Origin: Rhodocyclales bacterium | GTDB lineage: Bacteria; Pseudomonadota; Gammaproteobacteria; Burkholderiales; Rhodocyclaceae | DNA length: 64,000 bases | Direction of reading: 5' to 3' | Assembly: GCA_016235805.1 (NCBI GenBank) | Contig: JACRIY010000004.1 | Coordinates: forward strand, 1 to 64,000 | In this document: piece by piece, positions 1-9,963 of the stretch | Layout: each line of letters starts with the position of its first letter | How positions within the stretch are numbered: the first letter of the stretch is position 1 | Notes under the pieces: generated by a model | The model's database searches: none | The model's input: only the letters and a program-made list of their open reading frames with translations | What the model was told of the DNA's origin: nothing | Program-made: the position numbers and the translations under genes

Positions 1-156
1 ACGCGGGGAATCTACACGCATCTGGATGTAGAGCATCTGCGGCCATACGCGCAGATCATCGATGCCAAGCTCGCCGCCCTTCCTGCACTACCGATTGCAC
101 AGTTTGCTACACAGTCGCAAAACACCGAAGTGGTTACTATCTCTGCAACTGCCTGA
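1..156 (+). CDS. C-terminal end of a probable tyrosine recombinase (integrase), 5' end outside window
   Basis: The open frame enters at base 1 and stops at TGA 154-156, giving 51 residues. It begins TRGIYTHLDVEHLRPYA, which resembles the end of the tyrosine recombinase catalytic domain, where the nucleophilic Tyr sits in a T-x-x-YTH context. The rest is a low-complexity tail. The stop lies three bases before the 3' end of a tRNA-Arg gene, the classic place for an integrase beside its attachment site. The upstream catalytic Arg/His residues are not visible, so the family call rests on one motif plus context. It could be an intact integrase of an element extending left of the window, or a remnant. 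Confidence 0.5.
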   Translation, partial: TRGIYTHLDVEHLRPYAQIIDAKLAALPALPIAQFATQSQNTEVVTISATA

Positions 157-159
157 TAT

Positions 160-236
160 TGGTCCGCCCGACAGGACTCGAACCTGTTACCCCCGGCTTA
201 GAAGGCCGGTGCTCTATCCAGATGAGCTACGGGCGG
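160..236 (-). tRNA. tRNA-Arg (anticodon TCT)
   Basis: Read on the minus strand, this 77-nt sequence folds as a cloverleaf. The acceptor stem CCGCCCG pairs with CGGGCGG. The anticodon stem CCGGC/GCCGG holds a loop with TCT. The T arm is ACAGG-TTCGAGT-CCTGT, and the 3' CCA is encoded. The TCT anticodon reads AGA and AGG arginine codons. The 3' end faces the integrase-like frame at 1-156, suggesting this tRNA is or was an integration target. Confidence 0.95.
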
Positions 237-307
237 TACTCGTTGATCGCAGTCGATGAGTTTAGCTCAGGACGGAACAAACAGTGCCGGCCGGGGCATA
301 ATTACGG

Positions 308-323
308 CTGTTACCCCCGGCTT
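308..323. repeat. 16-bp direct repeat of part of tRNA-Arg
   Basis: CTGTTACCCCCGGCTT occurs at 184-199 inside tRNA-Arg (anticodon stem 3' side, variable loop, start of T stem) and again identically at 308-323, 124 bp away. It may be a leftover attachment-site duplication from integration at the tRNA, or chance. Confidence 0.5.
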
Positions 324-336
324 CCGGTTTATTCCC

Positions 337-567
337 ATGGCTACCGAACAGACTTACTGCTATCACTGCCGCACGCACCATCCTCGCAACGAAATGCGTC
401 TGATCGTTACCAAGACCGGCAAGCGCTGGCGCTGCATTCGCAGTATCGAAGCAACCCAGCAGGGCCCGGAAGCACGCGAGGCCTATGGCCGCCAGGTGTC
501 CGAGATCAACAAGGCGGAATCCAAGAGCCGGGCGCAGCGCATGAATAACCTGCTTCAGGAAAAATAG
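337..567 (+). CDS. small Cys/His-containing hypothetical protein
   Basis: 76 residues, starting ATEQTYCYHCRTHHP after the Met. A CYHC pair with nearby histidines (HCRTHH) and a later RWRC suggest a small zinc-binding knuckle, followed by a charged helical tail (residues 40-76). I recognise it only as a type of short conserved hypothetical found in betaproteobacteria. It lies five bases upstream of a YajD-type HNH gene and is probably co-transcribed with it. A longer frame begins upstream at 256, but the ATG at 337 starts just before the conserved part. Function unknown; a nucleic-acid-binding role is inference from the knuckle and neighbour. Confidence 0.7.
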   Translation: MATEQTYCYHCRTHHPRNEMRLIVTKTGKRWRCIRSIEATQQGPEAREAYGRQVSEINKAESKSRAQRMNNLLQEK

Positions 568-572
568 CGTGC

Positions 573-938
573 ATGAAGCCGGGTAGTTCGTCGAAGCTAG
601 ACAACATCGTTGCCGACGCACGCCGCGCGGCCGAAGCGCGAGAGCGAAGCTATCGCGACCAGGCGCTGAAGATTTATCCCTGGATTTGCGGTCGCTGCGC
701 TCGTGAATTCACCCGCAGCAACTTGCGCGAACTGACGGTGCATCACCGCGACCACAATCACAACAACAATCCGGTCGATGGCAGCAACTGGGAACTCCTG
801 TGCCTGTACTGCCATGACAACGAGCATCAGCGGCATATGGAGGCAGCCGGCAACGGGTCATCGCCGCAATCCGGCGAACCGGGTGCAACCCACTCACCGT
901 TTGCGGAACTGAAGGCGATGCTGACCCGAAAGGGCTGA
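573..938 (+). CDS. yajD: YajD-family HNH nuclease-like protein
   Basis: 121 residues. A CGRC pair near residue 40 and a second CLYC pair near residue 86 frame the HNH core LTVHHRDHNHNNNP (about 58-71), followed by WELLCLYCHDNEH. This is the layout of YajD, a compact HNH endonuclease-like protein with a structural zinc. The C-terminal 35 residues are low-complexity. It follows the small Cys/His gene by five bases. Activity of YajD proteins on DNA or RNA is not well established, so nuclease describes the fold. Family call is firm from the HNH and Cys pattern. Confidence 0.85.
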   Translation: MKPGSSSKLDNIVADARRAAEARERSYRDQALKIYPWICGRCAREFTRSNLRELTVHHRDHNHNNNPVDGSNWELLCLYCHDNEHQRHMEAAGNGSSPQSGEPGATHSPFAELKAMLTRKG

Positions 939-1030
939 GCGGCGCGGCGAACGCTGGTGTGCCGCGAGCGGAAGAGCGCTGCAAGTCAGGAAACTGCTCC
1001 GCGCAACGATTGCGGAACGGAAAGATGGGA

Positions 1031-1107
1031 TGGTCGGGGTGGAGGGATTCGAACTCTCGACATCTTGCTCCCAAAGCAAGCGCGCTACCGGGCTGCGCCA
1101 CACCCCG
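1031..1107 (-). tRNA. tRNA-Pro (anticodon TGG)
   Basis: The minus-strand 77-nt cloverleaf has acceptor CGGGGTG paired with CACCCCG and anticodon stem CTTGC/GCAAG with loop TTTGGGA (TGG). The T loop is TTCGAAT and the 3' CCA is encoded. It reads CCN proline codons. A good promoter lies immediately upstream at 1118-1147. Confidence 0.96.
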
Positions 1108-1117
1108 AACGGGCACA

Positions 1118-1147
1118 ATTTTACAGACCACGCCCCACCTCGGTCAA
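1118..1147 (-). promoter_or_regulatory. promoter of tRNA-Pro
   Basis: On the minus strand, TTGACC (1142-1147) and TAAAAT (1118-1123) are separated by 18 bp, and the -10 ends about ten bases before the tRNA 5' end, the expected geometry for a sigma-70 stable-RNA promoter. Confidence 0.65.
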
Positions 1148-1242
1148 TCAAATGACGCAGCGTCGCGCCATGAATCGACACATATGGGATTCCGGACAAC
1201 AATCCCGCCCTGCCACGCGGAAGGTTGAAGAGAATTCGCCCC

Positions 1243-1271
1243 TTGCGGTCATCCTTCGTTTCGTTTATAAA
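1243..1271 (+). promoter_or_regulatory. sigma-70-like promoter of dksA
   Basis: TTGCGG at 1243-1248 and TATAAA at 1266-1271 with a 17-bp spacer, about 30 bases upstream of the dksA ATG. Four of six and five of six consensus positions match. Confidence 0.55.
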
Positions 1272-1302
1272 GCCGATTCTCCGAAATCACGGATGCTCCG
1301 CA

Positions 1303-1731
1303 ATGGCTGAAGACCTGCTGCACAAGAAGCAATTCCCGCCCTATACGCCGAAGAAGGGCGAGGACTACATGAGCGCGAAGCAACTGGCTCATTTTCGCGA
1401 CATACTCATGTCGCTCAAGGACGAGTTGAGCGAAGACATCGAGCGAACGGTCCATACCATGCAGGACGAGGCAACGGTGTTCGCCGACCCGAATGACCGC
1501 GCCAGCCAAGAGTCCGACATTGCGCTGGAACTTCGCAATCGCGACCGCGAACGCAAGCTGATCAAGAAAGTGGATGAGTCGATCGCCCGCATCGAATCCG
1601 GAGAATACGGTTACTGCGATTCCTGCGGTGTCGAAATTGGATTGAAGCGCCTGGAAGCGCGCCCGACGGCGACACTTTGCATCGATTGCAAGACGCTGGA
1701 AGAACACCGCGAGAAGCAGGTCGGAAAATAA
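1303..1731 (+). CDS. dksA: RNA polymerase-binding transcription factor DksA
   Basis: 142 residues. DksA inserts a coiled coil into the RNA polymerase secondary channel and, with ppGpp, adjusts initiation at rRNA and amino-acid promoters. The coiled coil runs roughly 30-105, with the acidic tip motif DPNDRASQE. The C-terminal four-cysteine zinc finger is CDSCG (about 105) and CIDC (about 126), followed by a short helix. ATG 1303 was chosen over an upstream in-frame start at 1225 because MAEDLLHKKQ fits the family and follows a recognisable promoter. A strong hairpin terminator follows the stop. Nothing unusual is seen. Confidence 0.97.
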   Translation: MAEDLLHKKQFPPYTPKKGEDYMSAKQLAHFRDILMSLKDELSEDIERTVHTMQDEATVFADPNDRASQESDIALELRNRDRERKLIKKVDESIARIESGEYGYCDSCGVEIGLKRLEARPTATLCIDCKTLEEHREKQVGK

Positions 1732-1748
1732 CGCGCTGACGAAAGACC

Positions 1749-1784
1749 CAGCAAAAAAGGACGCCGTGGCGTCCTTTTTTGCTG
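1749..1784. terminator. bidirectional intrinsic terminator between dksA and pnp
   Basis: CAGCAAAAAAGGACG - CCGTGG - CGTCCTTTTTTGCTG forms a perfect 15-bp stem with T runs on both strands, between two convergent genes. It should terminate dksA (plus) and pnp (minus) transcripts. Confidence 0.9.
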
Positions 1785-1799
1785 GCTGATGGAACAGTC

Positions 1800-3914
1800 C
1801 TACTGGGTGGTCGCCGGTGCAGCTGCTTCAGCGGCAATGGCCTTCATCGACAGGCGAACGCGACCCTTGTCATCGGTTTCAATGACCTTGACCTTCACTA
1901 CCTGGCCTTCCTTGAGGTAGTCGGCAACGGCATTTACACGCTCGCTGGCGATCTGCGAGATGTGCAGCAGGCCGTCCTTGCCGGGCAGCAGGCTTACGAT
2001 GGCGCCGAAGTCCAGCAGGCGCAGCACGGTGCCTTCGTAGATCCGGCCTACTTCGACTTCTGCCGTGATGTCCTCGATGCGCTTTTTCGCGACCTGCGCG
2101 GCGTCGGCGTTCACGGACGAAATGGTGATCGAACCGTCGTCCTCGATGTCGATGACGCAGCCGGTTTCCTCGGTCAGTGCGCGAATCACCGCACCGCCCT
2201 TGCCGATCACGTCGCGGATCTTTTCCGGATTGATCTTCATGTGGATCATGCGCGGAGCGAAGGTCGAAACCTCCTCGCGGTGACCCGACATGGAGCCCGT
2301 CATCTGCGCCAGAATATGCAAGCGCGCTTCCTTGGCCTGCGCCAGCGCGACCTGCATGATCTCCTTGGTAATACCCTGAATCTTGATGTCCATCTGCAGC
2401 GCGGTGATGCCGTCTTCGGTACCCGCGACCTTGAAGTCCATGTCGCCAAGGTGATCTTCGTCGCCGAGGATGTCTGTCAACACGGCGAAACGGCCGCCGT
2501 CCTTGATCAGGCCCATGGCAATGCCGGCCACCGGCGCCTTTAGCGGCACACCGGCATCCATCAGCGCCAGAGAACCGCCGCACACCGATGCCATCGATGA
2601 CGAGCCGTTGGACTCGGTGATTTCCGATACGACGCGCATCGAATAACCGAACTCCTCGGGCGACGGCAGCACTGCAAGCAGAGCACGCTTGGCAAGGCGA
2701 CCGTGGCCGATCTCGCGGCGCTTCGGCGTCCCGACACGACCGGTTTCGCCCGTCGCGTAGGGAGGCATGTTGTAGTGGAGCATGAAGCGGTCACGGTACT
2801 CGCCCTGCAGCGCATCGATGATCTGCTCGTCGCGGCCGGTGCCGAGGGTGGCAACCACCAGCGCCTGCGTCTCGCCACGGGTAAACAAGGCGGAACCGTG
2901 AGTACGCGGCAGGACGCCGTTGCGGATCACGATCGGACGCACGGTGCGGGTATCGCGGCCGTCGATGCGCGGCTCACCGTTGAGGATCTGGCTACGCACG
3001 ATCTTGGCTTCGAGATCAAACACGGTGTTGCCGATGAGGTTGGAATCCGGGGGATTCTCTACGCCTTCGGTCAGCGCAATGATGGTCTTCTTGGTGATTT
3101 CCCGTGTCCTCACCGTGCGGGCCTGCTTGCTGGTGATGCGATAGGCTTCACGCAGGTCGGCTTCGGCCAACTCGGCAACGCGGGCGATCAGCGGTTCGTT
3201 TTTGGCAGGAGCCTGCCAATCCCATTCCGGCTTGCCGGCAGCTTCCACCAATTCGTTGATCGCCTTGATCGCGGCCTGCATCTGGTCATGGCCAAAAACA
3301 ACGGCACCGAGCATGATTTCCTCGGAAAGACGCTTTGCCTCCGACTCGACCATCAGCACGGCACCCTCGGTTCCGGCGACTACCAGGTCGAGCTGGGTGC
3401 TTTCCAACTGGGTCTTGGTCGGGCACAGCACATACTTGCCGTCGATGTAACCGACGCGGGCAGCACCGATCGGGCCACTGAACGGAATGCCAGACAGGGA
3501 CATGGCGGCCGACGCGCCGAGCATGGCCGGAATGTCCGGATCAATCTCCGGATTGCAGGACATTACGGTGCAGACCACCTGAACTTCGTTGTAGAACGCG
3601 TCCGGAAACAGCGGGCGCAATGGGCGATCGATCAGGCGAGAGGTCAGGATTTCCTTTTCCGAGGGACGGCCTTCGCGCTTGAAGAATCCACCGGGAATGC
3701 GACCGGCGGCATAGGTGCGTTCCTGGTAATCCACGGTCAGCGGGAAAAAGTCCTGCCCCGGTTTCGCGTTCAGCGCGCCCACCACGGTCGCCAGCACCAC
3801 GGTGTCATCCATCGTGACCATTACTGCGCCGCCGGCCTGGCGGGCGATCTCGGCGGTTTCCAGAGTGACGGTATGGTCACCATAGGCAAAACTCTTCTTG
3901 ATCGGATTCAACAC
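1800..3914 (-). CDS. pnp: polyribonucleotide nucleotidyltransferase (PNPase)
   Basis: 704 residues. PNPase is a trimeric 3'-5' phosphorolytic exoribonuclease of the degradosome. Two RNase PH-like cores are visible: residues about 10-220, and about 300-540 with the [12 protein letters not shown] and GRREIGHG motifs. They are followed by a KH domain ([13 protein letters not shown], about 560) and an S1 domain (about 615-685). The open frame reaches a TTG at 3932, but a GTG at 3914 sits six bases after AAAGGA and gives MLNPIKKSF, the usual start. It follows rpsO, with a terminator-like hairpin between them, the standard rpsO-pnp arrangement with read-through. Confidence 0.96.
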   Translation of the reverse strand: MLNPIKKSFAYGDHTVTLETAEIARQAGGAVMVTMDDTVVLATVVGALNAKPGQDFFPLTVDYQERTYAAGRIPGGFFKREGRPSEKEILTSRLIDRPLRPLFPDAFYNEVQVVCTVMSCNPEIDPDIPAMLGASAAMSLSGIPFSGPIGAARVGYIDGKYVLCPTKTQLESTQLDLVVAGTEGAVLMVESEAKRLSEEIMLGAVVFGHDQMQAAIKAINELVEAAGKPEWDWQAPAKNEPLIARVAELAEADLREAYRITSKQARTVRTREITKKTIIALTEGVENPPDSNLIGNTVFDLEAKIVRSQILNGEPRIDGRDTRTVRPIVIRNGVLPRTHGSALFTRGETQALVVATLGTGRDEQIIDALQGEYRDRFMLHYNMPPYATGETGRVGTPKRREIGHGRLAKRALLAVLPSPEEFGYSMRVVSEITESNGSSSMASVCGGSLALMDAGVPLKAPVAGIAMGLIKDGGRFAVLTDILGDEDHLGDMDFKVAGTEDGITALQMDIKIQGITKEIMQVALAQAKEARLHILAQMTGSMSGHREEVSTFAPRMIHMKINPEKIRDVIGKGGAVIRALTEETGCVIDIEDDGSITISSVNADAAQVAKKRIEDITAEVEVGRIYEGTVLRLLDFGAIVSLLPGKDGLLHISQIASERVNAVADYLKEGQVVKVKVIETDDKGRVRLSMKAIAAEAAAPATTQ

Positions 3915-3930
3915 AACGATTCCTTTCGGC

Positions 3931-3970
3931 AAAAAATAAAAGCCGGTACAGCCATCATGGCTGTACCGGC
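3931..3970 (-). terminator. rpsO-pnp intergenic hairpin terminator
   Basis: On the minus strand GCCGGTACAGCC-ATGAT-GGCTGTACCGGC, a perfect 12-bp stem, is followed by TTTTATTTTTT. In other bacteria an rpsO terminator with partial read-through and RNase III processing sits in this intergenic interval and feeds pnp autoregulation. The same role is inferred here. Confidence 0.85.
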
Positions 3971-4049
3971 CTGTTCAGCAAGCCTGCGCAGTATCTGGCG
4001 CAAAGCACATCGCGCGTCCGGGACAACCCGTACAGGCGTAAGGTAAAAA

Positions 4050-4319
4050 TTACTTGCGCAGACCGAGTCGCTCGATCAGCGAACGATAGCCATCGGCGTT
4101 CTTGCGCTTGAGGTAGTCCAGCATCTTGCGACGCTGGCTGACCATCTTCAGCAGACCGCGGCGTGAGTGGTGATCCTTGGTGTGGGCCTTGAAATGGCCG
4201 GTCAAATCGTTGATGCGCGCCGTAAGCAGCGCTACCTGTACTTCGGGAGAGCCGGTGTCACCCTGGGCACGCTGGTAGTCGGTGACGATTTTGGCTTTGT
4301 CGTTCGTGGAAATTGCCAT
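4050..4319 (-). CDS. rpsO: 30S ribosomal protein S15
   Basis: 89 residues, full length for bacterial S15. S15 binds the central domain of 16S rRNA and is a primary assembly protein. The recognisable family blocks [36 protein letters not shown] and RRKMLDYLK are present, and the protein ends [13 protein letters not shown] strong own promoter lies 50-80 bases upstream, so it can be transcribed separately from the truB operon above it. An AGGAAACC ribosome-binding site precedes the ATG. Confidence 0.98.
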   Translation of the reverse strand: MAISTNDKAKIVTDYQRAQGDTGSPEVQVALLTARINDLTGHFKAHTKDHHSRRGLLKMVSQRRKMLDYLKRKNADGYRSLIERLGLRK

Positions 4320-4368
4320 TGTGGTTTCCTTGCTGATCCTGTGATGTTGGGCTCTTGGAGAACCGTGG

Positions 4369-4398
4369 ATTATAACGATTTGAATACAATCTAATCAA
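4369..4398 (-). promoter_or_regulatory. promoter of rpsO-pnp
   Basis: Minus strand TTGATT (4393-4398) and a perfect TATAAT (4369-4374) with an 18-bp spacer, located between the truB stop and the rpsO start. Confidence 0.75.
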
Positions 4399-4418
4399 GC
4401 ACTAGTGACTAATCTGCG

Positions 4419-5348
4419 TCAAACCCCTGCGACCAATCGCTGCGGCCGCAACCAACCGTCGCCAGACTGCCGGCAAAGGCCGATAAAGCGTTGTTCATGA
4501 TCATAGGCGCGCAATCGGGCGCCATCCTCCGCCGACCAGCGAACCGCCTGGCCTTGCCGCAGCCGAGCGGCGCCTTCCGGGTCCAGGCAGGCCGACGACA
4601 GGCCGGCAAGCAGCGCATCCGGGGGACTGAGCAGAACATCGCGCTCCGCCTCAGGCAGCGCCGCGAGAGCCTCCAGAGTATGAGCCTGGTCGACGTCAAG
4701 TTTTCCGATGGCGGTGCGCCGCAAGGCCGCGAGGTGCGCACCACATCCCAACCGGGCACCGATGTCGGCGGCGAGGGTGCGTACATAGGTCCCCTTGCTG
4801 CAAAGCACTTCGAACGTGAAGCGATCGCCGGCAGGATCGTCCATCCAATCCAGCAGACGCAATTCATGAATGCTGATGCGCCGCGCGACACGTTCCAATT
4901 CGATGCCGGCACGAGCGTATTCGTAGAGCGGCTTGCCGTCGCGCTTCAATGCGGAATGCATCGGCGGTACCTGGTCGATCTCGCCGACAAATTCCGCCAG
5001 GACCGCCTCCGCGTCATTGCGCGACACGTCCACAGGACGGCGCGCCAACACCGCACCCTCGGCGTCGGCGGTATCGGTGGTAACTCCGAGTTGCGCCGTC
5101 GCCAGATAGCGCTTGTCGGCGTCAAGCAATTCGCCCGAAAATTTTGTCGCCTCGCCGAAACACAGGGGCAGCAGGCCAGTCGCAAGCGGATCAAGGGTCC
5201 CTGTATGCCCGGCCTTTTCAGCGTTGAACAGGCGACGCGCTTCTTGCAGGGCGTGGTTGGACGAAATACCGAGCGCCTTGTCGAGCAGCAACACGCCATC
5301 GAGGCGCCGTCGCGCGGGGCGACGAAACTGGACTCGGGGCTCGCTCAC
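4419..5348 (-). CDS. truB: tRNA pseudouridine(55) synthase TruB
   Basis: 309 residues. TruB makes pseudouridine 55 in the T loop of all tRNAs. The catalytic motif GHTGTLDPLATGLL holds the nucleophile Asp53, and the KRYLATAQLG and SKGTYVRTLAADIG blocks (about 165-180) are typical. A C-terminal PUA-like segment covers about 245-305. The start is GTG at 5348, overlapping the rbfA stop as GTGA, so translation is probably coupled. It is the last gene of the rimP-nusA-infB-rbfA-truB operon. Confidence 0.96.
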   Translation of the reverse strand: MSEPRVQFRRPARRRLDGVLLLDKALGISSNHALQEARRLFNAEKAGHTGTLDPLATGLLPLCFGEATKFSGELLDADKRYLATAQLGVTTDTADAEGAVLARRPVDVSRNDAEAVLAEFVGEIDQVPPMHSALKRDGKPLYEYARAGIELERVARRISIHELRLLDWMDDPAGDRFTFEVLCSKGTYVRTLAADIGARLGCGAHLAALRRTAIGKLDVDQAHTLEALAALPEAERDVLLSPPDALLAGLSSACLDPEGAARLRQGQAVRWSAEDGARLRAYDHEQRFIGLCRQSGDGWLRPQRLVAGV

Positions 5349-5746
5349 TCGTCGCGCAGGTTCTTGTCCGACTCGACCGCCTCGTCGATCAGTTTCGACA
5401 GTCGCGCCCCCTCCTGAACGGAAGGATCAAATACAAAATGCAGTTCCGGAACATGGTGGATGCGTACCCGGCGCCCCAATTCACGGCGCAGGAAGGTGGC
5501 CGAATGCTGCAAGCCCTGGGCGATCAACTCATTCGATGCGGGATCCGCCATGGAGGTATAGAACACCTTGGCATGCGCATAGTCGGGCGTCAGTTCAACG
5601 GCGGTAAGCGTTACCAGCGTCAATTTGGGCGCAATGCGCAGATCCTTTAGATGGAAGCGAAGCAGATCGGCCAATTCACGCCGAATCTGCTGCGAGACGC
5701 GGTCGGACCGCTCGAATCCATGACCCGCTCCGCGCCTGGTTGCCAT
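5345..5746 (-). CDS. rbfA: 30S ribosome-binding factor RbfA
   Basis: 133 residues. RbfA binds immature 30S subunits and promotes maturation of the 16S rRNA 5' end, with a cold-shock role. The single KH-like domain shows RVSQQIRRELADLL (about 16-30), the LTLVTLTAVELTPDYAHAKVFY strands (about 42-64) and RVRIHHVPELHFVFD (about 95-110). The gene sits between infB (six-base gap) and truB (four-base overlap). Confidence 0.96.
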   Translation of the reverse strand: MATRRGAGHGFERSDRVSQQIRRELADLLRFHLKDLRIAPKLTLVTLTAVELTPDYAHAKVFYTSMADPASNELIAQGLQHSATFLRRELGRRVRIHHVPELHFVFDPSVQEGARLSKLIDEAVESDKNLRDE

Positions 5747-5752
5747 CGTCGA

Positions 5753-8452
5753 TCAGTTCAGGGTGCGAGCGATTTCCTGGACTTCGAAAACTTCAAGCTG
5801 ATCACCTTCGTTGATCTCGTTGAAGTTCTTCAGGCTCAAACCGCACTCGAAACCTTCCTTGACTTCGCGCACGTCATCCTTGAACCGCTTGAGCGAATCC
5901 AGTTCGCCGGTATGGATCACCGCATTGTTGCGCAGCAATCGCACCGAAGCGTTGCGCTTGACGATGCCTGACAGCACCATGCAACCAGCCACCGCACCGA
6001 TGCGCGAGATGCGGAACACCTGGCGTATCTCGACGATGCCGAGCACGACTTCCCTCTTCTCGGGTGCCAGCATTCCGGACAAGGCGGCCTTCACTTCGTC
6101 CACCGCGGCATAGATGATGTTGTAGTAGCGGATATCGACACCGAGGCTCTCGGCAGCCTTGCGTGCGCCCACGTCGGCGCGGGTATTGAAGCCGATGACG
6201 ACCGCCTTGGAGGCCGCCGCGAGGTTGATGTCGGATTCGCTGATGCCGCCAACGCCGGCATGAACCACCATTACCTTGACTTCGGCGGTGGACAGCTTAT
6301 TCAGGGACTGCACCAGGGCTTCCTGGGAACCTTGCACGTCGGCCTTGATGATCAGCGGCAGGGTGCGAATCTCGCCCTCGGCCATCTGCTCGAACATGTT
6401 CTCGAGCTTGGCGGCCTGCTGCTTTGCCAGCTTGACGTCGCGGAACTTGCCCTGGCGGAACAGGGCGATTTCACGCGCCTTGCGCTCATCCAGGATGACC
6501 ATGCCCTCGTCGCCTGCAGCCGGCACATCGGTAAGGCCCTGGATCTCGACCGGAATGGAGGGGCCTGCGGAATCGACGGACTTGCCGTTTTCATCGATCA
6601 TGGCGCGTACCCGACCGAACACGGCGCCCGCCAGGAGCACATCGCCACGGCGCAGCGTTCCCGAGAGCACGAGTATCGTCGCTACCGGACCCTTGCCCTT
6701 GTCGAGTCGCGCTTCGATCACCAGGCCCTTGGCCGGTGCATCGACCGGCGCCACCAGTTCCAGTACCTCGGCCTGCAGCAATACCTGCTCCAGCAGGTCG
6801 TCGATGCCCTGGCCGGTTTTCGCCGAAACGCCGACGAACGGCGAGTCGCCACCGTATTCCTCGGGAACCACGCCTTCCGCGACCAACTCCTGCTTGACCC
6901 GCTCCAGGTTCGCATCCGGCTTGTCGATTTTGGTGACCGCCACGATCAGCGGCACATTGGCCGCCTTCGCGTGGTGAATTGCCTCGCGGGTCTGCGGCAT
7001 GACGCCGTCGTCGGCTGCAACCACGAGAATCACCAGGTCGGTTGCCTTGGCACCGCGAGCACGCATCGCGGTAAAGGCTTCGTGGCCCGGCGTGTCGAGG
7101 AAAGTGATCATCCCGCGCGGGGTTTCGACGTGATAGGCGCCGATATGCTGCGTGATGCCGCCCGCTTCGCCATGGGCCACGCGACTCTTGCGAATGTAAT
7201 CGAGCAGCGAGGTCTTGCCGTGGTCGACGTGGCCCATCACCGTAACCACCGGCGCGCGCGGCAACTGCACCACATCCTTGTGCTCGCCCTCGTCGGCCAG
7301 GAAAGCATCCGGATCGTCGAGCTTCGCGGCGAACGCCTTGTGTCCCAGTTCCTCGACCACGATCATCGCCGTTTCCTGGTCAAGCACCTGGTTGATGGTG
7401 ACCATCGAACCCATTTTCATCAATGCCTTGATGACTTCGGTGGCCTTGACCGTCATCTTGTGTGCCAAGTCGGCAACGGAAATGGTTTCCGGCACATGCA
7501 CTTCGCGCACGATCGCCTCGACCGGCTGCTGCACCTGTGTTTCCTCGGCATGGCCATGGCGACCGCCATGACGGCCGCCGCCTTTGGAACCTCGCCAGCC
7601 AGATGTACCGGCATCGCCACGAGTCTTGATCGCACGCCGCTTGGCGGCATCGTCCTTCCAGGCATCCTTCTTGGCCGGCTTGGCCTTGCCGTCTTCCGGC
7701 TTGGTCGCCGGTTTGTGGATAGTCCCCGAAACGCCCGCAGCGGCAGCGGCCTGCTCCTTGGCCTTCTTGGCTTCGGCAGCCGCAAGTTGCGCCTGCTGTT
7801 CGGCCAGCCGCGCTTCAGCTTCGGCACGAGCGCGCGCCTCGCGTTCGTTCTTTTCCTTGAATTCCGCTGCCTGGATCGCCGACAGCTTGCCCTGGCGTCG
7901 GGACTCGGCCTCACGCAATGCCTGCTGTGCCGGATCGATATGCGAACGTGCCGGCGCAGCCTGGGCTGCCACCGGCGCCTCTGGCGCAATCTCGACGACC
8001 GGCGCCGGTTCGGGAACGGGAACCTCCTCGACCACGGGAGTCGGCGCTGGCGCCACGGCGACTGGCTCGGCTACGATGACCGGGGCCTCGGCCGGGACCT
8101 CGACCGGTGCTTCGGCAACGACTTCTCCAGCGGCTTCGGCCGCCAGTTCACTGGCATCGCGCTTGACGAATACGCGCTTCTTGCGCACCTCCACCTGAAT
8201 CGTGCGCGCCTTGCCGGTGGAATCCGAGGCCCGGATCTCGCTGGTCTGCTTGCGTGTCAGGGTGATCTTGGCCTTGGGCGCGGTTTCGCCATGCGACTTG
8301 CGCAGGTAGTCGAGCAGTCGCGACTTGTCCTGTTCGGACAAGGTATCGTTGGAGGCTTCCTTGCTGACGCCGGCCTTGGCCAACTGCTCCAACAGGGCCG
8401 GCGCCGGCATTTTCAGTTCGGTCGCAAATTGTGAAACTGTCATCAAAGCCAT
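5753..8452 (-). CDS. infB: translation initiation factor IF-2
   Basis: 899 residues. IF-2 delivers fMet-tRNA to the 30S subunit and promotes subunit joining. An N-terminal IF2N helix bundle (1-55) is followed by a second IF2N-like block, then a long Ala/Pro/Glu-rich linker (about 90-330). The G domain has [11 protein letters not shown] near 406, DTPGHEAF and a TKID motif, followed by the EF-Tu-like and C-terminal initiator-tRNA-binding domains. The linker contains one copy of the dispersed 22-bp motif (8039-8060), read as part of AVAPAPT. MTVSQF at 8443 is a possible alternative start. Confidence 0.97.
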   Translation of the reverse strand: MALMTVSQFATELKMPAPALLEQLAKAGVSKEASNDTLSEQDKSRLLDYLRKSHGETAPKAKITLTRKQTSEIRASDSTGKARTIQVEVRKKRVFVKRDASELAAEAAGEVVAEAPVEVPAEAPVIVAEPVAVAPAPTPVVEEVPVPEPAPVVEIAPEAPVAAQAAPARSHIDPAQQALREAESRRQGKLSAIQAAEFKEKNEREARARAEAEARLAEQQAQLAAAEAKKAKEQAAAAAGVSGTIHKPATKPEDGKAKPAKKDAWKDDAAKRRAIKTRGDAGTSGWRGSKGGGRHGGRHGHAEETQVQQPVEAIVREVHVPETISVADLAHKMTVKATEVIKALMKMGSMVTINQVLDQETAMIVVEELGHKAFAAKLDDPDAFLADEGEHKDVVQLPRAPVVTVMGHVDHGKTSLLDYIRKSRVAHGEAGGITQHIGAYHVETPRGMITFLDTPGHEAFTAMRARGAKATDLVILVVAADDGVMPQTREAIHHAKAANVPLIVAVTKIDKPDANLERVKQELVAEGVVPEEYGGDSPFVGVSAKTGQGIDDLLEQVLLQAEVLELVAPVDAPAKGLVIEARLDKGKGPVATILVLSGTLRRGDVLLAGAVFGRVRAMIDENGKSVDSAGPSIPVEIQGLTDVPAAGDEGMVILDERKAREIALFRQGKFRDVKLAKQQAAKLENMFEQMAEGEIRTLPLIIKADVQGSQEALVQSLNKLSTAEVKVMVVHAGVGGISESDINLAAASKAVVIGFNTRADVGARKAAESLGVDIRYYNIIYAAVDEVKAALSGMLAPEKREVVLGIVEIRQVFRISRIGAVAGCMVLSGIVKRNASVRLLRNNAVIHTGELDSLKRFKDDVREVKEGFECGLSLKNFNEINEGDQLEVFEVQEIARTLN
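8039..8060 (+). repeat. dispersed motif copy 1 (AGTCGGCGCTGG-N4-ACGGCG)
   Basis: Exact 12-base core, four variable bases (CGCC), then ACGGCG, followed by A. It lies antisense inside infB, where it encodes part of AVAPAPT in the linker. Confidence 0.85.
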
Positions 8453-8462
8453 GCCGTACCTC

Positions 8463-9944
8463 TCATTCTTCTTCGGCGAACCAGTGAGCGCGCGCCAAAG
8501 TAATCAGCGCCGTCGCCCGCTCGGCATCGATGCCGGTCATTTCCATCAACTCGTCGGTCGCCAGGTCCGCCAGCGCATCGCGGTTGGTAACGCCGTTCTT
8601 GGCCAGCTTCGCGGCGAGCGGCTTGTCCATGCCCTCTAGCGAGAGCATGTCATCCGCCACCTTTTCCATCTGTTCTTCGTCGACGATCGCTTCGGTCAGC
8701 AGCACGTTGCGTGCGCGCTCGCGCAATTCCGTCACCGTGGCCTCGTCGAACGCCTCGATTTCGAGCATTTCGGCGAGCGGAACGTAGGCGATTTCCTCCA
8801 GCGTCGAGAAGCCTTCCTCGATCAGGATATTGGCCACTTCCTCGTCGACGTCGAGCTTCTCCATGAACAGCGCGCGAATCGTGCTGTGCTCGGTCTCGGA
8901 GCGCTTCTGCGATTCCTCGATGGTCATCAGGTTGATGGTCCAGCCGGTCAATTCGGAAGCGAGCCGCACGTTCTGACCACCACGGCCGATGGCGATCGCC
9001 AGGTTGTCCTCGTCGACCACCACATCCATCGCATGCTTCTCTTCATCGACCACGATGCTCTGCACTTCGGCCGGGGCCAGGGCACCGATGACAAACTGGG
9101 CTGGATCGGCGGACCAGAGAATGATGTCAACGCGTTCGCCGGAAAGCTCGTTGGTCACCGCGGTGACGCGCGAACCACGCATGCCGACGCAGGTACCGAT
9201 CGGGTCGACACGCGGATCGTTCGACTTGACGGCGATCTTGGCGCGCATTCCGGCATCGCGGGCGGCAGCCTTGATTTCGAGCAGGCCGTCCTCGATCTCG
9301 GGAACCTCGAGTTCGAACAGCTTCATGATGAATTCGGGCGCGGTGCGCGACAGGATCAGCTGCGGCCCCCTCGCCTGCCGGTCGATCTTCATCAACCAGG
9401 CGCGCACGCGGTCACCTGGACGCAGGTTTTCCTTGGGGATCATCTGGTCGCGCGGCAGCAGCGCCTCGATGCGACCTGCCTCGATGATGGCACTGCCGCG
9501 CTCCATGCGCTTGACGGTGCCGCTGACGAGAAATTCCTTGCGATCGAGGAAGTCGTTGAGCAACTGCTCGCGTTCGGCGTCACGAATCTTCTGCAGGATG
9601 ACCTGCTTGGCGGCCTGGGCACCGATGCGCCCGAAGTCGATGGGTTCCAGCGCTTCCTCGATGTAGTCCTCGAGGGCGATGTCGGAAATCTGCTGCTGCG
9701 CGGCGGTAATGCCGATCTGCTGCTCGGGATCCTCGACCATATCGTCGGCAACCACCAGCCAGCGACGGAAGGATTCGTATTCTCCGGTTTCGCGATCGAT
9801 GTCCACGCGCACGTCGGCTTCGTCATTGGTGCGCTTCTTCGTGGCAGACGCCAGCGCCATTTCGAGGGCACCAAAAACGATGTCCCGCGGAACATTCTTT
9901 TCGCGGGCCAGGGCATCGACCAACAGCAGCAATTCACGGCTCAT
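8463..9944 (-). CDS. nusA: transcription termination/antitermination protein NusA
   Basis: 493 residues. NusA binds RNA polymerase and modulates pausing, termination and rRNA antitermination. Domains in order: N-terminal RNAP-binding domain (1-125), S1 (about 135-200), two KH domains (about 230-345, with [14 protein letters not shown] and [12 protein letters not shown]), and two C-terminal acidic repeat domains (about 365-493). ATG 9944 ([13 protein letters not shown]) matches the family start. An in-frame extension to 10028 overlaps rimP and was rejected. It lies between rimP and infB. Confidence 0.97.
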   Translation of the reverse strand: MSRELLLLVDALAREKNVPRDIVFGALEMALASATKKRTNDEADVRVDIDRETGEYESFRRWLVVADDMVEDPEQQIGITAAQQQISDIALEDYIEEALEPIDFGRIGAQAAKQVILQKIRDAEREQLLNDFLDRKEFLVSGTVKRMERGSAIIEAGRIEALLPRDQMIPKENLRPGDRVRAWLMKIDRQARGPQLILSRTAPEFIMKLFELEVPEIEDGLLEIKAAARDAGMRAKIAVKSNDPRVDPIGTCVGMRGSRVTAVTNELSGERVDIILWSADPAQFVIGALAPAEVQSIVVDEEKHAMDVVVDEDNLAIAIGRGGQNVRLASELTGWTINLMTIEESQKRSETEHSTIRALFMEKLDVDEEVANILIEEGFSTLEEIAYVPLAEMLEIEAFDEATVTELRERARNVLLTEAIVDEEQMEKVADDMLSLEGMDKPLAAKLAKNGVTNRDALADLATDELMEMTGIDAERATALITLARAHWFAEEE

Positions 9945-9963
9945 GTGAGTTCTCCGGCATTTA

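Noticed and set aside
6260-8434. 724-codon plus-strand frame opposite infB
   Set aside because: A shadow of IF-2, repetitive in His/Leu/Gly/Arg with no family signature.
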